From Piromyces finnis (lineage: Eukaryota; Neocallimastigomycota; Neocallimastigomycetes; Neocallimastigales; Neocallimastigaceae), in NCBI GenBank assembly GCA_002104945.1, contig MCFH01000024.1, positions 124,001 through 188,000 on the forward strand: a stretch of 64,000 bases of DNA. The letters run 5' to 3'. Shown here in pieces: positions 43,180 to 59,157 of the stretch. The first letter of the stretch is position 1. Every line of letters begins with the position of its first letter. Both the position numbers and the translations under genes were made by a program. Below the pieces are notes generated by a model, which was not told the origin of the DNA, ran no database searches, and saw nothing but the letters and a program-made list of their open reading frames with translations.

Positions 43180-43708
43180 ATGAATTTCGTAAGAAACCAA
43201 ATGCCACCACCAAGCGCACCACGTGGTCAATCACAACAACCATCTGTCAACATTCAAATGGCAGAACAAGGTATATTATAAAATAAATTTCAAAAATTTA
43301 AAACATTATAAATTAAATTGACTAATAGTATACTAAATACTTTTTTTTTTTATAAAATAAAGAACTTGATATGATTACCACTTTATTCAACAAGTAAATA
43401 TTATTTTTTTTTTTTTTTAGTTTTCGGATTTTAAGATTTAAGCATTTCCAAATTAATTTTCATTGATATTAATTTCAAAATTTTTATTACATAAAAATGT
43501 AAATAACAAAATAAATAATAACTATATATTATTTTACAGTATTCTTGATTCTTGTCACAAGAAATGTATTCAACCAAACTACTCTGAAGGTGATTTAAAC
43601 AAGGGTGAACAAGTTTGTATCGATCGCTGCATTGCTAAATATTTCGATGTTAACACTAAAGTTGGTTTACAATTACAAAAAATGGAAAAAGTTACCACTA
43701 GAAAGTAA
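43180..43708 (+). CDS. TIM10: Mitochondrial intermembrane-space chaperone TIM10
   Basis: Three exons, 43180-43270, 43363-43393 and 43540-43708, encode 96 residues. The twin CX3C motif CHKKC ... CIDRC with exactly 16 residues between the pairs is the Tim10 arrangement; Tim10 forms a hexamer with Tim9 that escorts hydrophobic precursors to the inner and outer membranes. The block ELDMITTLFNNILDSCHKKC fits the N-terminal helix, and the C-terminal helix (KYFDVNTKVGLQLQKM) follows. The first ~28 residues are Pro/Gln-rich (MPPPSAPRGQSQQP) and longer than in yeast. In an organism with hydrogenosomes instead of respiring mitochondria the protein would serve import into those organelles (inference). 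Confidence 0.93.
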
Positions 43709-44693
43709 ATCAATTAAAATGTAAACTACTTTCACAAAATAAATAACTATTTATACAAAACGTAAAAAGAATTAGTTATTTTATTACTTAATCATTATTA
43801 TTAACAATTAATAACAATTGCACATCTACATAACTATATACAATATTTTTAATTATTAAAAAAAACCTAAAATTAAACAAAAATTATTGTAATTATTAGA
43901 AAAATAAGAAAAAAAAACGATAGAATATCTACAATTTTAGCAATAATAAATATGTAGATATATAAAATAATATATATAAATTTCCAACAATTAATAAATA
44001 AAATTCATAATCTTGAAAAAATATACTATATATATATATTATGATATTAAATAATTTTTAAATAATAGAAATATTATAATTTAAATTTGTATATTTGTTG
44101 TTGTTGATAAAGGAATAAAAGGGATATTAAAAATTTGTCTATAATATGCATTATGCTATAGACAAATTTTTAATGTTGAAAGCTTGTACTAAGTATATTA
44201 TTTTAAAATATTAAAAGGATATTATAATACAATACTTTATAAGGTATTTTTCTGTATAATTTATGTATTTGAATCTAAATAATAAATATTATTTTTATAA
44301 TAAAGATTATTTTTTATTACGATAGTAAAGTCTTTTTATAAAAAGAAATGCCAGTTAATATATAAATATATGTTTAATGTAGTTTATTGTTTTTTTTAAA
44401 GAAAAAGCATTATTGTTAAAGATAGTTTTTTGTGTGAGTTTGTGGCTTATATTGAATTTGTATACAATAATGTTTATTAAATATAATGAAGTGTGAAATG
44501 TGTCTCAATAATCATTTAAAAATTAAAAAAAAAAAAAATTATTTATAACATATTAATTAAAGTTTATTATTCTTAGATTAAAAAAAAGTTTCTTTTTGTT
44601 AAATAAACTGGATTAATTAAATTTTCAAAAAAAAAAAAAAGTATTTTCACCTTTATAATAAAAAAATAAAATAAAAAAGAAGCATAAAAGAAA
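43709..44693. other. Spacer between TIM10 and profilin
   Basis: AT-rich DNA; the only structured element seen is the perfect hairpin at 44126-44174, listed separately. The last few hundred bases should hold the profilin promoter. Confidence 0.5.
44126..44174. repeat. Inverted repeat, 18-bp perfect stem with 13-nt loop
   Basis: Arms ATTAAAAATTTGTCTATA (44126-44143) and its exact reverse complement (44157-44174) flank the loop ATATGCATTATGC. A G-T and an A-T pair could extend the stem by two. The arms are less AT-monotonous than chance palindromes in this DNA. It could be an RNA hairpin, a 3' end signal of TIM10 or a very small foldback element; no target-site duplication is obvious. Confidence 0.75.
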
Positions 44694-45490
<797 letters not shown>

Positions 45491-45591
45491 TATACAACAA
45501 TAATAATTATTTATAATTTAGTTTAATGAACAAATAGATTAAACTGTTCACTCTTAAAAATAAATATCCAAACTTTTGATATCAATATAAT

Positions 45592-45626
<35 letters not shown>

Positions 45627-45675
45627 AAAGAAAAAGCATATTAATATTATTATCAAAATAAATATACAAATATAG

Positions 45676-45749
45676 ATGTGGAAGAATTTATAAAGTGTAA
45701 TTCACATCAATATTTTGAATATTTATTAAAGGAGAAACCAGTCTACTAA
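45676..45749 (+). other. Possible alternative last exon of profilin
   Basis: After an acceptor-like ATATAG, 74 bases stay open in the frame required by exon 3 and end in TAA, giving DVEEFIKCNSHQYFEYLL and KEKPVY. The codon choice looks coding rather than spacer-like. It would replace the GSYFKSKNQ end. It could equally be 3' UTR or a fossil exon. Confidence 0.3.
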
Positions 45750-46288
45750 ATATAGAATAATTTATAGTTCTCAATACATTTTTAATAGCACCAAATTATT
45801 TGAATTATTCCTTTTTTTTTTTTTTTTTTTTTCTTACCTAAAAATAATACTATACTATAATCTTAAAATATATTATACATTTTAATCAACTATTATTCAA
45901 TAATTTAATGAAATAAATTTTTTACTATTTTATATGAACAAAGTTATTTAATAAATTTTAATTTTTTTATTGTTTTGATTTATTATACGAATAGAGGAAA
46001 CATTATTTAATAAAAATGAAATAGAAATTAAAAAAAAAAAAAAAAATCAAAATAGTATTTTATTAAATGTGTTTTTAATGATATTATTGTTATTATTGAT
46101 GTTGCTTTCGTTTTCTTCATTTTTTTTCTTTTTTTTATAAAAAGTAAAATAAATAAAATAAAAATATATTTTTTTTTCATTATTATTTATTTCAAAATAT
46201 GAATATATAAATATAAATATTCTTTTTTCAATATTGATTAATACTTCATTTTATAAATATTAAATTAAATAGACTGTACTATTATAAT
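45750..46288. other. Convergent spacer profilin / PEX5
   Basis: AT-rich 3'-3' spacer with a T run at about 45811-45832 and an A run near 46030. No other feature is seen. Confidence 0.5.
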
Positions 46289-49200
46289 CTAAAAATCAAA
46301 GAAACTTCTAAATGATTCTAAATCTCTAGCGTCAACCCTATCCAATAAATCTTTTCTTCCTAAAGTAATTAAAGCAGTACGTAAAGTTTCCCAAACTGAT
46401 GTTGAATTTGCATCTGGTCCATCACCAATACCTTCAACTCCATAGTATTCATTATTTCCTGATTGGATAGATAAAGCGCCAAGTAAATGTTCAACTGCCT
46501 CTTTAACTTCATTAATATTCATACAACTAATAGCTAAATTATATCTTGCTCTAATATAAGATGGATTAATTTCTAAAGCATGGAAATAGGCCTCAATAGC
46601 CTTTTGGGGTTCATTATTGTTAGCTAGCATAGCACCTAATCTATTATATAAAATATGATCCTATTGATATTATTTAAATATTAGTATAATGATTCTAACC
46701 TTTTATTTCTTTTAATAATACTAGGATTTAAAATTAATTTTTATTTTTTTTTTAAAAAAAAAAGAAAAAGAAAAAATTTACCATAGGTCTTTTACTAATT
46801 GCTGCTTCAAAGCAATCAATAGATTTATCATAATCACCAGATAAGTTAAATAATAAGCCAAGTCCAATTTGAACATCAGCATCTAAATCAACACCTGGCT
46901 TAAATCTAGCACATTCTAATAACAAATCTGTAAGGAATTTATGACGATCTGAAGAATGGTTCATAAACATTGGATATTTATTCAATAAATGGCTGTATTT
47001 ATCACTATTAAGAATCCATGATTCTAATGAATCATAAGAATTTTCAATATATTCTTCATTTGAATAAGAAATAGCTAAGGACATCCAAGCATCTAATAAT
47101 TTTGGATTGAGTTCTGTGGCCTTTTTTAATGCTGAAATAGCTTGTGGTTCTCTTTCATTTTCTTGTTGACGATTACCAAGTTCTAACCAAGCATTTGCAT
47201 TTTTTGGATCATTTTGTACAATAGCTTCTAATGCTAAAATAGATTCAACTAAATTTGAAAGACTTAAGGCTTCATCTAATGTTGGGATGGTATAATTTAA
47301 TATAAATGGATTATTCTTTTGGAAGACATAATCAGTGTATAAATTGTCAGCAGCACGTAAGCTGGAATCTGATTGATCAGTGGTATCTATACCTGCCCAT
47401 TCTTTATTTTTAGAATCAACATCGATATCTTTTATATTATTTTGGTAATCACGAACCCAGTCTTCTAAACTATATTGTCTTTCTTCAACAACTTCATTTT
47501 CAAGGTTTTCTATAATTTCTTCATCAGTCTCTTGTTCTCTTTGAGAATCTTGATATTGCGTAGATGTTGATGCAGCTTCTTCACCAATGTCTAGTTTGTC
47601 TCTCATAAGGTTATTTAATTCTGTTACGGGTATATTGTTATTTAAGCTTTGAAGGTAACTAGATTCTGCTAAATTAATAGAAGCATTATCATAAGTACTA
47701 TTATTTAAGTATTGAGGTTCGCTTTGTTTTCCTTTACTCTCTGAAGAATTTTCTTGTTTAGCTTTAGCTAATTCTGCTTCTTTTTCCTTTCTTATTTCTT
47801 CAGCTACATATTTTTGATAACTATCACCCCACATAACAGGTTCTTCAGCTTCACCATCACCCATAAAATAGTTTGCCCACTCAGCTTCTTCATATCCAGC
47901 ATAATTTTCTTCCCATACATTTTCTTGTGAGTTCATTTCATAGCTTTCTTCATCATCTACTTCTTCTTCAACAGTTTGATTTGGATCACCAAATCTTGAA
48001 TGATCATAAATTGATGAAGATTGATTATATATATCTTCATTATAATTAATAGGTGATGATTGTTGTTGCTGCTGTTGTTCATATTGCAAGTTTTGTTCTT
48101 CGAGAGCTTCTCTTTGTGATTGCTCTTGGATGTGTTTTTCCATCTCTTCTTCTTTAGTGTTAATATTCATTCCATGTAATTCATCCATTTTTTCTTTATG
48201 CATTGCATTTAATTTTTCAGTTAATTCTACCGGATCAATGTTTAATTCGACATTCGGTATTTCTTTTATATTTTGTTCTTTATAATCATCAACTAATACA
48301 TTATTTTCTTCATTATTTATTTGGGTATTATTAAATTGATTTATATCATATATTTCTTCACCATAAATTTGTTGTGGTTGAGAAGTGCTAACACTTGGAA
48401 CTTCATCAAGTGGATTTAATGATGGTTCATGTTCCTCAAATGATTGTTTATTACCCTCATCTTTTGATACAACTTTATTTTCTTTAATGGTAACTTCGTG
48501 ATCACGTATTTGTTTCATAAAATCCATGAATTTTGAATCTCTAAATTTTGGATTATTTGAATATTGAACCGAATCTAAAACTAATCTTGCTGCTTCTGCT
48601 AATTCCTCATCATCTACTTCGGTAAATTCTTGTTGCTTTGAAAATTCATCAACCCATTTCTCTGCTTCCTCTTGTATATGATCTGAAGATATTGCTTCCT
48701 CTGAATTTGCAATTACTAAATTTTCATATTTAAAATAATACATATATTAATTTAATTTTAATAAAATAATATTTCCATAGTTATTAATGAATAAAAAAAA
48801 TAAAAAAAAATAAAAATTTATTATATTTTTATTACATTTAGCATTTTCGAATGCTTTATCTAATTCTTGTTTATCGATATTAGCTTGTTTATTGGCATTA
48901 GCCATTGAATTATTTACATTACTATTTAACATAGTTGCATAAGGTGTTTGAAACTGAAATTGAGGCATAGGATTTTGATACATTACTTATTATTTTTAAA
49001 AATAAAATTATATATAAATTGTTATAATTAAATATAAAAAATTATAGTAATTGATTAATAAATAAAATTTAATAATAAATTGATAAATAATAAAAGAAAT
49101 GTTAAATATATACATGGTGTATTAAATGGTTGTAATTGTGGTTGTGGTGTAGTTTGCATTTGATTGAAATCATTTATAAAACTAGCAGATGTCTCATTCA

Positions 49201-49937
49201 TAAAATCAGTTGCCCAATTATCCATTTTATTTATATTTTGTTTATGAGCTTCTACAACAGGAGGTTTTGGAGTATTTACCATTAAAGATGGTATAGTTGG
49301 TGCTGGTGGTACTATAGTATTGAGTTCATTATAAAAATTTTTAAATTGAAATGAATCATGCATTTCTGGCATAGTATTTCCATTATTAAAAAAATTATCA
49401 ACTGTCTTTATTACAATTAATTAATTACAGCATCAAAATAAAATTTAATTTTATAAAATATAATTTTTTAAAAAAATAATATAAAAAAAGGATATACATA
49501 ATAATATTTAGTTTCAAAATTTAAATACAATTTTTAAATACATTTTAAAAATAAATTCTTTATATAACTAAATTATAAATAAATACTTTATGTTCATTAT
49601 TAACTATAGGGGCTTGGGAAGGTGATAAGAAATTCTAGATAAAAAAAATTTATACAGATGAATATATTTTTTAAAAATGCATACATGATTTATAATGAGA
49701 AAAATATAATTTTAATATTTACCATTCCTTGTTCAGGAAATTTACCCTTTTATTAAAAATAATAATTATAATGTTTTAATTAAAAATTCAATAAATTTAT
49801 ACTTATATATATATTTGGAATTTAGAATTTACCTTACGAAGTGAACCATCTTTATCTAATTGATTAACTAATTGCATTGTTGGATTAATACCAGCACATG
49901 CTGAATTAGAACCGACAAAATCTTGAAACCCGGACAT
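46289..49937 (-). CDS. PEX5: Peroxisomal targeting signal-1 receptor PEX5
   Basis: Seven exons join in frame: 49937-49833, 49746-49723, 49634-49587, 49405-49114, 48985-48836, 48715-46782 and 46660-46289, giving 974 residues, longer than the usual 570-650 because of a large acidic Gln/Glu/Asn-rich middle. The N-terminus MSGFQDFVGSNSACAGINP carries the conserved cysteine used for monoubiquitination in PEX5, followed by SLRKGKFPEQG. Aromatic W-x3-F/Y motifs that bind PEX13/PEX14 recur (W123-F127 WATDF; W227 WVDEF; WANYF; WEENY; WVRDY). The TPR domain spans about 692-940 (AWLELGNRQQENEREPQAIS, ADVQIGLGLLFNLSGDYDKS, LYNRLGAMLANNNEPQKAIE, ARYNLAISCMNINEVKEAVE). It receives proteins ending in SKL-type signals and docks them at peroxisomes. 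Presence implies peroxisomes or a related import route. Confidence 0.93.
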
Positions 49938-51942
49938 GATTTGAAGTTATTTATATTAAAAAAAAAACTACAATCCAAAAAAAATCCAAAAATTTAATTT
50001 TACTTTTATTATATATATAATAAATAAAAGATTGATGATTATTTATAATTTATATAATAATTTTAATTTATTTTCAATTGGTTTAATGTATAAAATAAAG
50101 GAAAAGTTATGAATTAAATTCAATAATCGTATTTGCTTTTTCTTTTTTTATTATGTTCATAAATTAAACATTTTAATTTTAAGTTTTTAAATTCTTTTTT
50201 TAAAAAAAAAGTTGATTTTAATTTCTATTTTTTTCTTTTGGTATAACTTATCTAATACTAATAAATATTATATTTTTTTTCTTTCTATAAAGTATTTATA
50301 TATTTATCCTTCTTTTCTTATTTTATAAATGATTTAAGCATTACTAATGTGTTATTGTCGTTTTTAAAACTTTAAAAAAAGAAAAAAAGAAAAAGAAAAA
50401 AAAAAAGATTAAATTTGTATATTTAATGATATTGATATATAATAATATATGTAACTAATATATTTAAATTATATTCAAAATCTTTCTCAAATTATATTGA
50501 TATCAATAATTAATTTTAAAAAAAAAATTAAATTTTATCTCTTTTTTATATATTATAAATTTGTCGCAAAAATAAAAATTATTCCCTAAAAATAACCCAA
50601 AATACCTTTTTTTAATAAGTAAATTCTAATCTCTTAAAAATATTATATTTAAAATTTTGAAAAAAAAAATAGTGCAACATAAAAAAATTAAAAATAAAAA
50701 TCAATATATGAATCAATAAATAACAGAATAGCAAATATTATATTGTTGTATACAATAGATAATATACACAACAATATATTAAAAATTTTAATTTTTTTAT
50801 AAACAAAAAATGGTTAAGATTTGAAAATTGAAAGGGTTACATTTTATATAAAAAGTGTACTTTAACAATCGATGAGCAATACTACTACATAATAATATGT
50901 GTACATAATACTAATACTAATACTAAAACTAATACTAATACTATTAATACTGGTGCTGCTTTATCTTGTATATCTTTTAAAACTACTTTTATTACTGCTA
51001 TTACTATATCAAAGCAAAGATTTTATTTATGTTTTTACTATAAAATATAGCAATTATGTTAAATATTATTTATAAAATTTTATCTTTATTATTATTTAAA
51101 ATCTTTTTTTTTTTTTTTAAAAAAAAAGCATTGTTATAATGCATAACTTTTTGACAAAGTTTAGCACTCGAATGCTAAAAAAAATATTAGAAGCAACCAT
51201 ATTTTATTATAAATAACCCACATTTTTAACTTTTATAACAATTTATATATAAATCATATAATATTTTTATATTATATAGATTATATATAATAATTTTTGT
51301 TTTTTAATCCAGATACAATATATATTAAAATTTATAAATCTACAATAATATATAAATAAATAAATATATATATATAAATAAATAGATAAATAATAAATGA
51401 ATAAATAAATGAATAAATAAATAAATAAGTATAAAAGTTTTTAGAATTGTAGTGAAAATACCAAGATTATTAATTTCTGGTACCAAATAAATATGGCAAG
51501 AAATTTTTAAATTTATGTAATATTATATTAAAATAAATGTTAAATTTTAATGTAAAATGCTTTTTTTTTTTAATCATTTTTGTTTGTTATTGGTTAGATC
51601 AAAGCCCCATATATATATTATTAATCAGGATTTGTCCAATCAACAACAGTAATATTGTATGTTATTATTTATAATGTAAACTATTTATTACTTATTTCGT
51701 ACATACAAAAATGCAATTTGTATAGGCCAGATATTTTAATAAATAATTATTATCCATACATAAACATATATATAATTTATAATATTAAAAATATTTTTCT
51801 ATATAAATACTAAAAACTAATACATTATAGAATAATCAACGTAATTAGTTAAATGTATTAAAATATAATAATAAATTTAAATAATTTATTTTTTTTTTCT
51901 TTGCAATAAAACAAAAAAGAATTATATTAATAAAATATAAAG
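49938..51942. other. 2-kb divergent spacer PEX5 / eIF3g
   Basis: Head-to-head spacer, AT-rich. It holds degenerate ACTAAT repeats near 50910-50945, (AATA)n near 51350-51430, and a short region at 51128-51175 with small palindromes (GCATTGTTATAATGC and TAGCACTCGAATGCTA). No tRNA cloverleaf can be folded from it. No gene is seen. Confidence 0.5.
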
Positions 51943-53833
51943 ATGCCAGCAACCGAGTATGTAAAATAAAATTAAAATAAAAAAAGCTTTATATATAATT
52001 AGAAGAAAATAAGAAAAGTGATTATAAAAGAATGATAATTAGTTGATATTAAAAAGTTGGATATAATGATAAATATATAGTATTATTTATTTTTAAAAAA
52101 AATAATAAAAATTTATAGATTATAAATTTTAAAATTGATTTTTTAATCTTATAATTAAAACTATTTTTTAGATAATGATTGCTATTATCATAAAAAATAT
52201 ATAGATTAAAAAGTTGTAATATTTTATTTTCTTAGAGTTTAAATTAATATATATATACAATTAAATTATAATTTATATAGTAAGGAATTCGCTAAACCAA
52301 GTTGGGGTGATGATGTCGATGATTTCGAACAAGGTAAAAATGATTGATATTATTATTATAATTGAGTGTAAATTAATAAAATATTAATTTTATTATTAAC
52401 ATATTCTTTTTTTTTTTTTTAAAATAAATCCTTTTTATTTTTATTTTATTTTTTTAATTATTATATAAAATTAAATATTAAAAATAAATGACATCCATAT
52501 CCATGTTATAAATAGACACTGAAAAAGATGAAGATGGAATTTTCACAGTTGTAGAAGAAAAAGTTAATGAAGATGGAAAGAAAGTCAAAGTATGATATCA
52601 TATTATTTATATTTTTAAGTATTGTATAATATTTTGCAAACAAAATTTTGAATTAAAAATATGTGAATAGAAATATATTTATAAAAACAAAAATCATCAA
52701 TAATCTTTACATAAAAAAACAAAAGTCATATAATACAAATGAGTTAAATCAATTAAAAATTATTAAATCAATGAAAATATAATCTATCCAATAAAATAAA
52801 GATTCCAATTTAAAATAAAAATAAAATTGATTTGTCCAAATATTATATTTGAAGAAAAAATAAATATTTTGACAAATAAAAATCATCAAAAAATAAACAA
52901 TTATTAAATTACAATTATTTTATTAATGCTACTAGGTTACTCGTAAGATCAAGAAGAAGTTAGTTAAGGAAGCTGTTAGCCATGCTGTTGCTGAAAGAAA
53001 GAAGTTAAAGAAGTTTGGTGCTTCTAAGAATGATCCATCTGGTCCACAAGAAGATACTACTAATATCAGTGAAGAAATCATTCTTAAATTATCTTCTAAC
53101 AACAAGGTAATTTAACAAATGTAAAAAAGCAGTATGTATCAATTTTATTAATTATTTATCGTTTTATTAACAAATAATAGGAAGGTATTAAGGTTGAAGA
53201 ACCAAAAGAAAAGGCTACTCCATCCAACATCGTTTGTCGTTACTGTAAGGGTGATCACTGGACTATTAAGTGTCCATACAAGAACACTATGTTACCAGAA
53301 CGTAATAAGATGTCTGAATCCAGAGAATCAAGTAAGAACAATAAATATAATAAATATTACTTAAATAGATAAATTTACACAATTTGCTAATAATCTAATA
53401 TTTGTTAACTTATTAAAAATAATAATATAAATTATTTTTAAAATATATGTAATTTAATATAATGCTTTTAATTAAAAAACAATTAGTGGCTTCATCAGTT
53501 TCTAATGAAGATGCTAAGCCAGGCAAATACATTCCACCAAATCTCCGTAATCGTATGGGTAGTGGTAGAGGTGAAGGTGAAAAACCACAATACGAAGAAG
53601 AAAACACTATTCGTATTACCAATATTTCTGAAGATACTACTGACCGTGACTTAAACGAATTAATCCGCAGATTCGGTCCAACTCAACGTGTATTCTTAAA
53701 GCGTGATAAAGGTTTCGCTTTTGTTACTTTCGTTAAAAGAGAAGATGCTGAAAGAGCTCTTAACACTCTTAACGGTTATGGTTACGATAGTTTAATTTTA
53801 CATGTTGAATGGTCAAACAGAAACAGAAACTAA
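51943..53833 (+). CDS. TIF35: Translation initiation factor eIF3 subunit g
   Basis: Six exons, 51943-51956, 52281-52333, 52516-52589, 52936-53106, 53181-53331 and 53487-53833, encode 269 residues, as expected for the family (yeast Tif35, 274). The N-terminal part (SWGDDVDDFEQDTEKDEDG, then EEKVNEDGKKVKVTRKIKKK) is the eIF3g domain, followed by the zinc knuckle C123-x2-C126-x3-H130-x4-C135 (CRYCKGDHWTIKC). After YIPPNLRNR an RRM occupies about 189-266 with RNP2 IRITNI and RNP1 KGFAFVTF. The subunit binds eIF3i and takes part in scanning and reinitiation. Exon 1 is only 14 nt. Intron 1 (324 bp) is long for this locus. GC-richer, biased codons indicate high expression. Confidence 0.95.
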
Positions 53834-54948
53834 ATTCAAAATAATTAAAATCTTTATTATTTTAGGATTTTTTTTAAAAATAATAGAGGGAAATAATAAT
53901 GTTATTTTTTTTATCCACATTTAAAATTTTTATATAATATAAATTATTTATTATTTAAAAACTATTTCATTTTTAATCTGAAAAAAAAAAAAGAAAATAA
54001 AATTCCAAATTTATATAATAATAATATTAGCATTTCTTCATAATTGTAATAATATTATAATAAAAAAAATATACAAAAAAAAAATTAAAAAAGAATACAC
54101 ATAAAACATTGATTTTCATTTATTAATTATATTATTAAGAATTATTATTTGATAGATATTTTTTTAAAAGTTTTATTTTTATTATTATTTTTTAAGTAGT
54201 AATGAAGTTTAAAGTACATATATAAATTATTAAAATTTCTTAACACGTATGTTCATTAATTATTTGACAATAATAAATATATCATTAAATGTATTTTAAA
54301 AACATTAAGTATTAATATATATATATTTTTCTAATATAATTCTAAATTACACTTTTTGGAAATGAAGTATTTAATTTTTTTTCTTGTATAATAAGATATT
54401 ATTAAAAGAAATTATTTTTTTGTTTAACAATATAATGCAGTAACAATATTTATTATATATACATCACTAACAATTTATTAAAATAAAATCATAAAGCAAT
54501 TAATAAAAATTAAAATTTACAATTATTTCCTCCAAAATAAAAACATTTTAAATTAAAAAAAACTTTTATTTTTTTTTAATTAAATATAAATTTATTATTG
54601 AAAAAATTTCTTAAATATGATTGGTTAATATCTTTTTTTTCAAAATATTATATTTTTTTTTAAATTTTTACTTTGTCGTAAGAGCGTTTTTATGAATAGC
54701 ATATAGAAGTGTTTGTAAAAATTTATACTCTATGCGATAAATAATATTGTTAATTTTAAATTTAATTCTATAACAAATTTCAATTAAAGACACTTTTAAT
54801 GTAATGATAATAAATAAATAAAAAAAAAGAAATATAAATTTATTATTATTATTATTATTTCATTTCAAAAAATAAAGAAAATATCAAATAATAATCTATA
54901 ATCTTTTAAATATTTATTTTTAATATAGAAAGTAATAAAATTTTATAA
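53834..54948. other. Spacer between eIF3g and MPP10
   Basis: AT-rich spacer of 1.1 kb with A runs near 53980 and 54070. The last few hundred bases should hold the MPP10 promoter. No further feature is recognised. Confidence 0.5.
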
Positions 54949-55240
54949 ATGACCGAAAGTTTATATGAAATTCCGGTTAATGATGATTTTATTAACCAAA
55001 TTTTAGACAAACCAGAAAAATTCATTGTTCCAGATGAAAAACTTGAAAAGAAAATATTAGGAGTTACAAAAAACTTATTTGATTTTGGTATTTATCATTA
55101 TTAATATAGATTATATATTATAAAAATGTCATTATTAAAAAAAGATAATTAATTTATAGTTAATTATTTATTAATTTATTTTTAAAACAATCAATTTCAT
55201 CTTTATTTTATATATGATATATATTATATTTAAATGTTTA

Positions 55241-55273
<33 letters not shown>

Positions 55274-57459
55274 TCTTTAATTTCAAATTTCAATCAAATT
55301 TCAAATTTTTAATATTTTATTTTGAAAATTATATATATTCCAATTATTTTCTTAACAATTAAAAACTATCAGGAATAAAAAATGAAAGTAATTCATCATG
55401 TCCACTTGAAGAATTATATATTGATGGTTTCGATAATGAACAAATTTGGGAAGAAATCCAACTTCAAAATATTCCATTAATTGAACAATTTAATGAAATT
55501 TCAAATGATATTATAGAAAATGATTTACAAATGTCAGAAGATGAAGAAGAAATTGAAGAAGAAATTGAAGAAGAAGATTTTGAAGATAATGAAGAAAATG
55601 AAGCTGAAGAAAATGATGATGATGAAGAAATGGAGAATTTAAATGAAGACATGGAAGAAGAAGATAAGGAAGAAGGTATTGAAAATGATGATGAAGATAT
55701 TATGGATGAAGAAGATTTTGATGAGGATGATGGTGATAATAAAAGAAAAGGATCAAATTCAAATAGAAAGTACAAGAAAACAGTTGTTGATGACCAATTC
55801 TTCTCATTAAGAGAAATGGAAGCTTTTGCTGAAGAATTTGAAAGAAAAGATATTTTACGTAGTAGAAGATTTAATGAAGAAGCAGATGGTGAAGGAGCTG
55901 AGGAAGATGATGAAGGTATGGCCGAAGAAGATTATGAATATATGAACTTTGATCAAGGTAAAAATTATTAAAATTATTATATATTTTATAAGCGATAATT
56001 AATTGTAAAAGAAAAAATCTTTTTATTAATTATTATTTTTTTTTGCCAAATTAATCATTAATAAAATTGATAAATTTTTTTCAAAATTAATATTATTTAT
56101 ATTAAAATAAAAGACTTTGATGATGAAGATGATGATACAGAAATTAAGTATGAAGATTTCTTTGGTCCACGCGAAGAATATGAAAAGAATAAGGAAAAAA
56201 ATGAAAATTCAGAAAAAGATAATATGAACGAAGATGAAGACGAGGAAAATGAAGAAGAAGAAGATGATGATGATGATGATGAAGAAAAGGAAGGTGATGA
56301 AGTTGAAGATGAACTTGATGAAGATGGTTTTCCAAATTTACATGAAAATGATGATGATGATAATGATGATGAAGAAGGTGAAGGTGAAGAAGAAGAAGAA
56401 GAAGAAGAAGAAGAAGATGATGATAATGATCAAAATTTAACAACAAAGATTAGTAATTTATTCAGCGAAGATAACGAAGAAGAAGGTGAAGGTGAATCTT
56501 TATCCACATTTGAAAAGAGTCAAAAGAAAATGCAAGAAACTATTGAAAAATTAGAAGAAGAAGCTATTGCTGATAAACACTGGGCATTAAAGGGTGAAAT
56601 TTCATCAAAGGGTAGACCACTTAATAGTTTATTAGAAGAAGATTTAGAAGTTGAACATGCTTCTAAACCAGTTCCAGTTATTACTGAAGAAGTTACTCAA
56701 ACATTAGAAGATATGATTCGTCAAAGAATTTTAGATAATTTATTCGATGATGTTGAAAGAAAGATAGATATTAATACCTTAAAACCAAAATATGATCCAA
56801 ATAAGCAATTTGAATTATTTGAAGAACAAAAGAAACAATCTTTATCAGAAGTTTATGAAAATGAATATCTCAGACAAACTGCTGGTGAACATCAAAGTGA
56901 AAAAGAATTAGAATTAGAAAAACGTCATCAAGAAATTGATGACCTCTTTAAAAAATTATGCCAAAACTTAGATGCTTTAAGTAACTGGCATTACGCTCCA
57001 AAACCAGCCAAGATGGAAATGACTGTTGTTAGTAATGTTCCATCTATTCAAATGGAAGAAGTTCTTCCAATTCACGAATCTGAAAATACTCTTTTGGCTC
57101 CAGAAGAAACTTATGAAAAGCCAAAGACCGATGTCAAGGGTGAAACTGAAATTGATAGTAGTGAAAAGAAGAGACAAAGAGCTAGAAGAAGAAAGATTAA
57201 GAAGGTTGAAAGAAAGCAAAAGGAAAGAGAACAAAAACTTCGTGCTAAGCTTTTACCAAATAGTATACATCAAAAGCATGCTAATAAGAAGCAAGCTTTA
57301 GAAACTTTAACTGGTAATAAGAATGTTACTATTATTTCAAATAATTCATTGAATTTACCAGGTGGTAAAAAGAAAAAGGGTAACGGTGCTAAAGTTATAT
57401 CCACTACTGGCGGAAAAGCATCTACAAATGAAAATTCACAAATATCTTTAAAATTATAG
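54949..57459 (+). CDS. MPP10: U3 small nucleolar ribonucleoprotein MPP10
   Basis: Three exons, 54949-55087, 55373-55957 and 56114-57459, encode 689 residues, matching the family (~680). Conserved blocks include EELYIDGFDNEQIWEEI, VVDDQFFSLREMEAFAEEFE, IKYEDFFGPREEY, HWALKGEISSKGRPLNSLLE, LEDMIRQRILDNLFDDVERK and LSNWHYAPKP. Two extremely acidic Glu/Asp tracts lie at about residues 115-180 and 280-345. The C-terminal ~120 residues are Lys/Arg-rich. MPP10 is a scaffold of the SSU processome with Imp3 and Imp4, needed for early 18S rRNA cleavages; together with LCP5 it makes two U3-associated factors in this window. Open frames on the opposite strand over the acidic tracts are repeat shadows. 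Confidence 0.95.

Positions 57460-59157
<1,698 letters not shown>

Noticed and set aside
51128-51180. Possible tRNA: short palindromes with ACTCGAATGC
   Set aside because: The second palindrome looks like a T-arm, but there is no anticodon arm, no acceptor pairing and no GTTCRANNC consensus.
56144-56446. His/Leu-rich minus-strand ORF
   Set aside because: Antisense of the Glu/Asp tract of MPP10.
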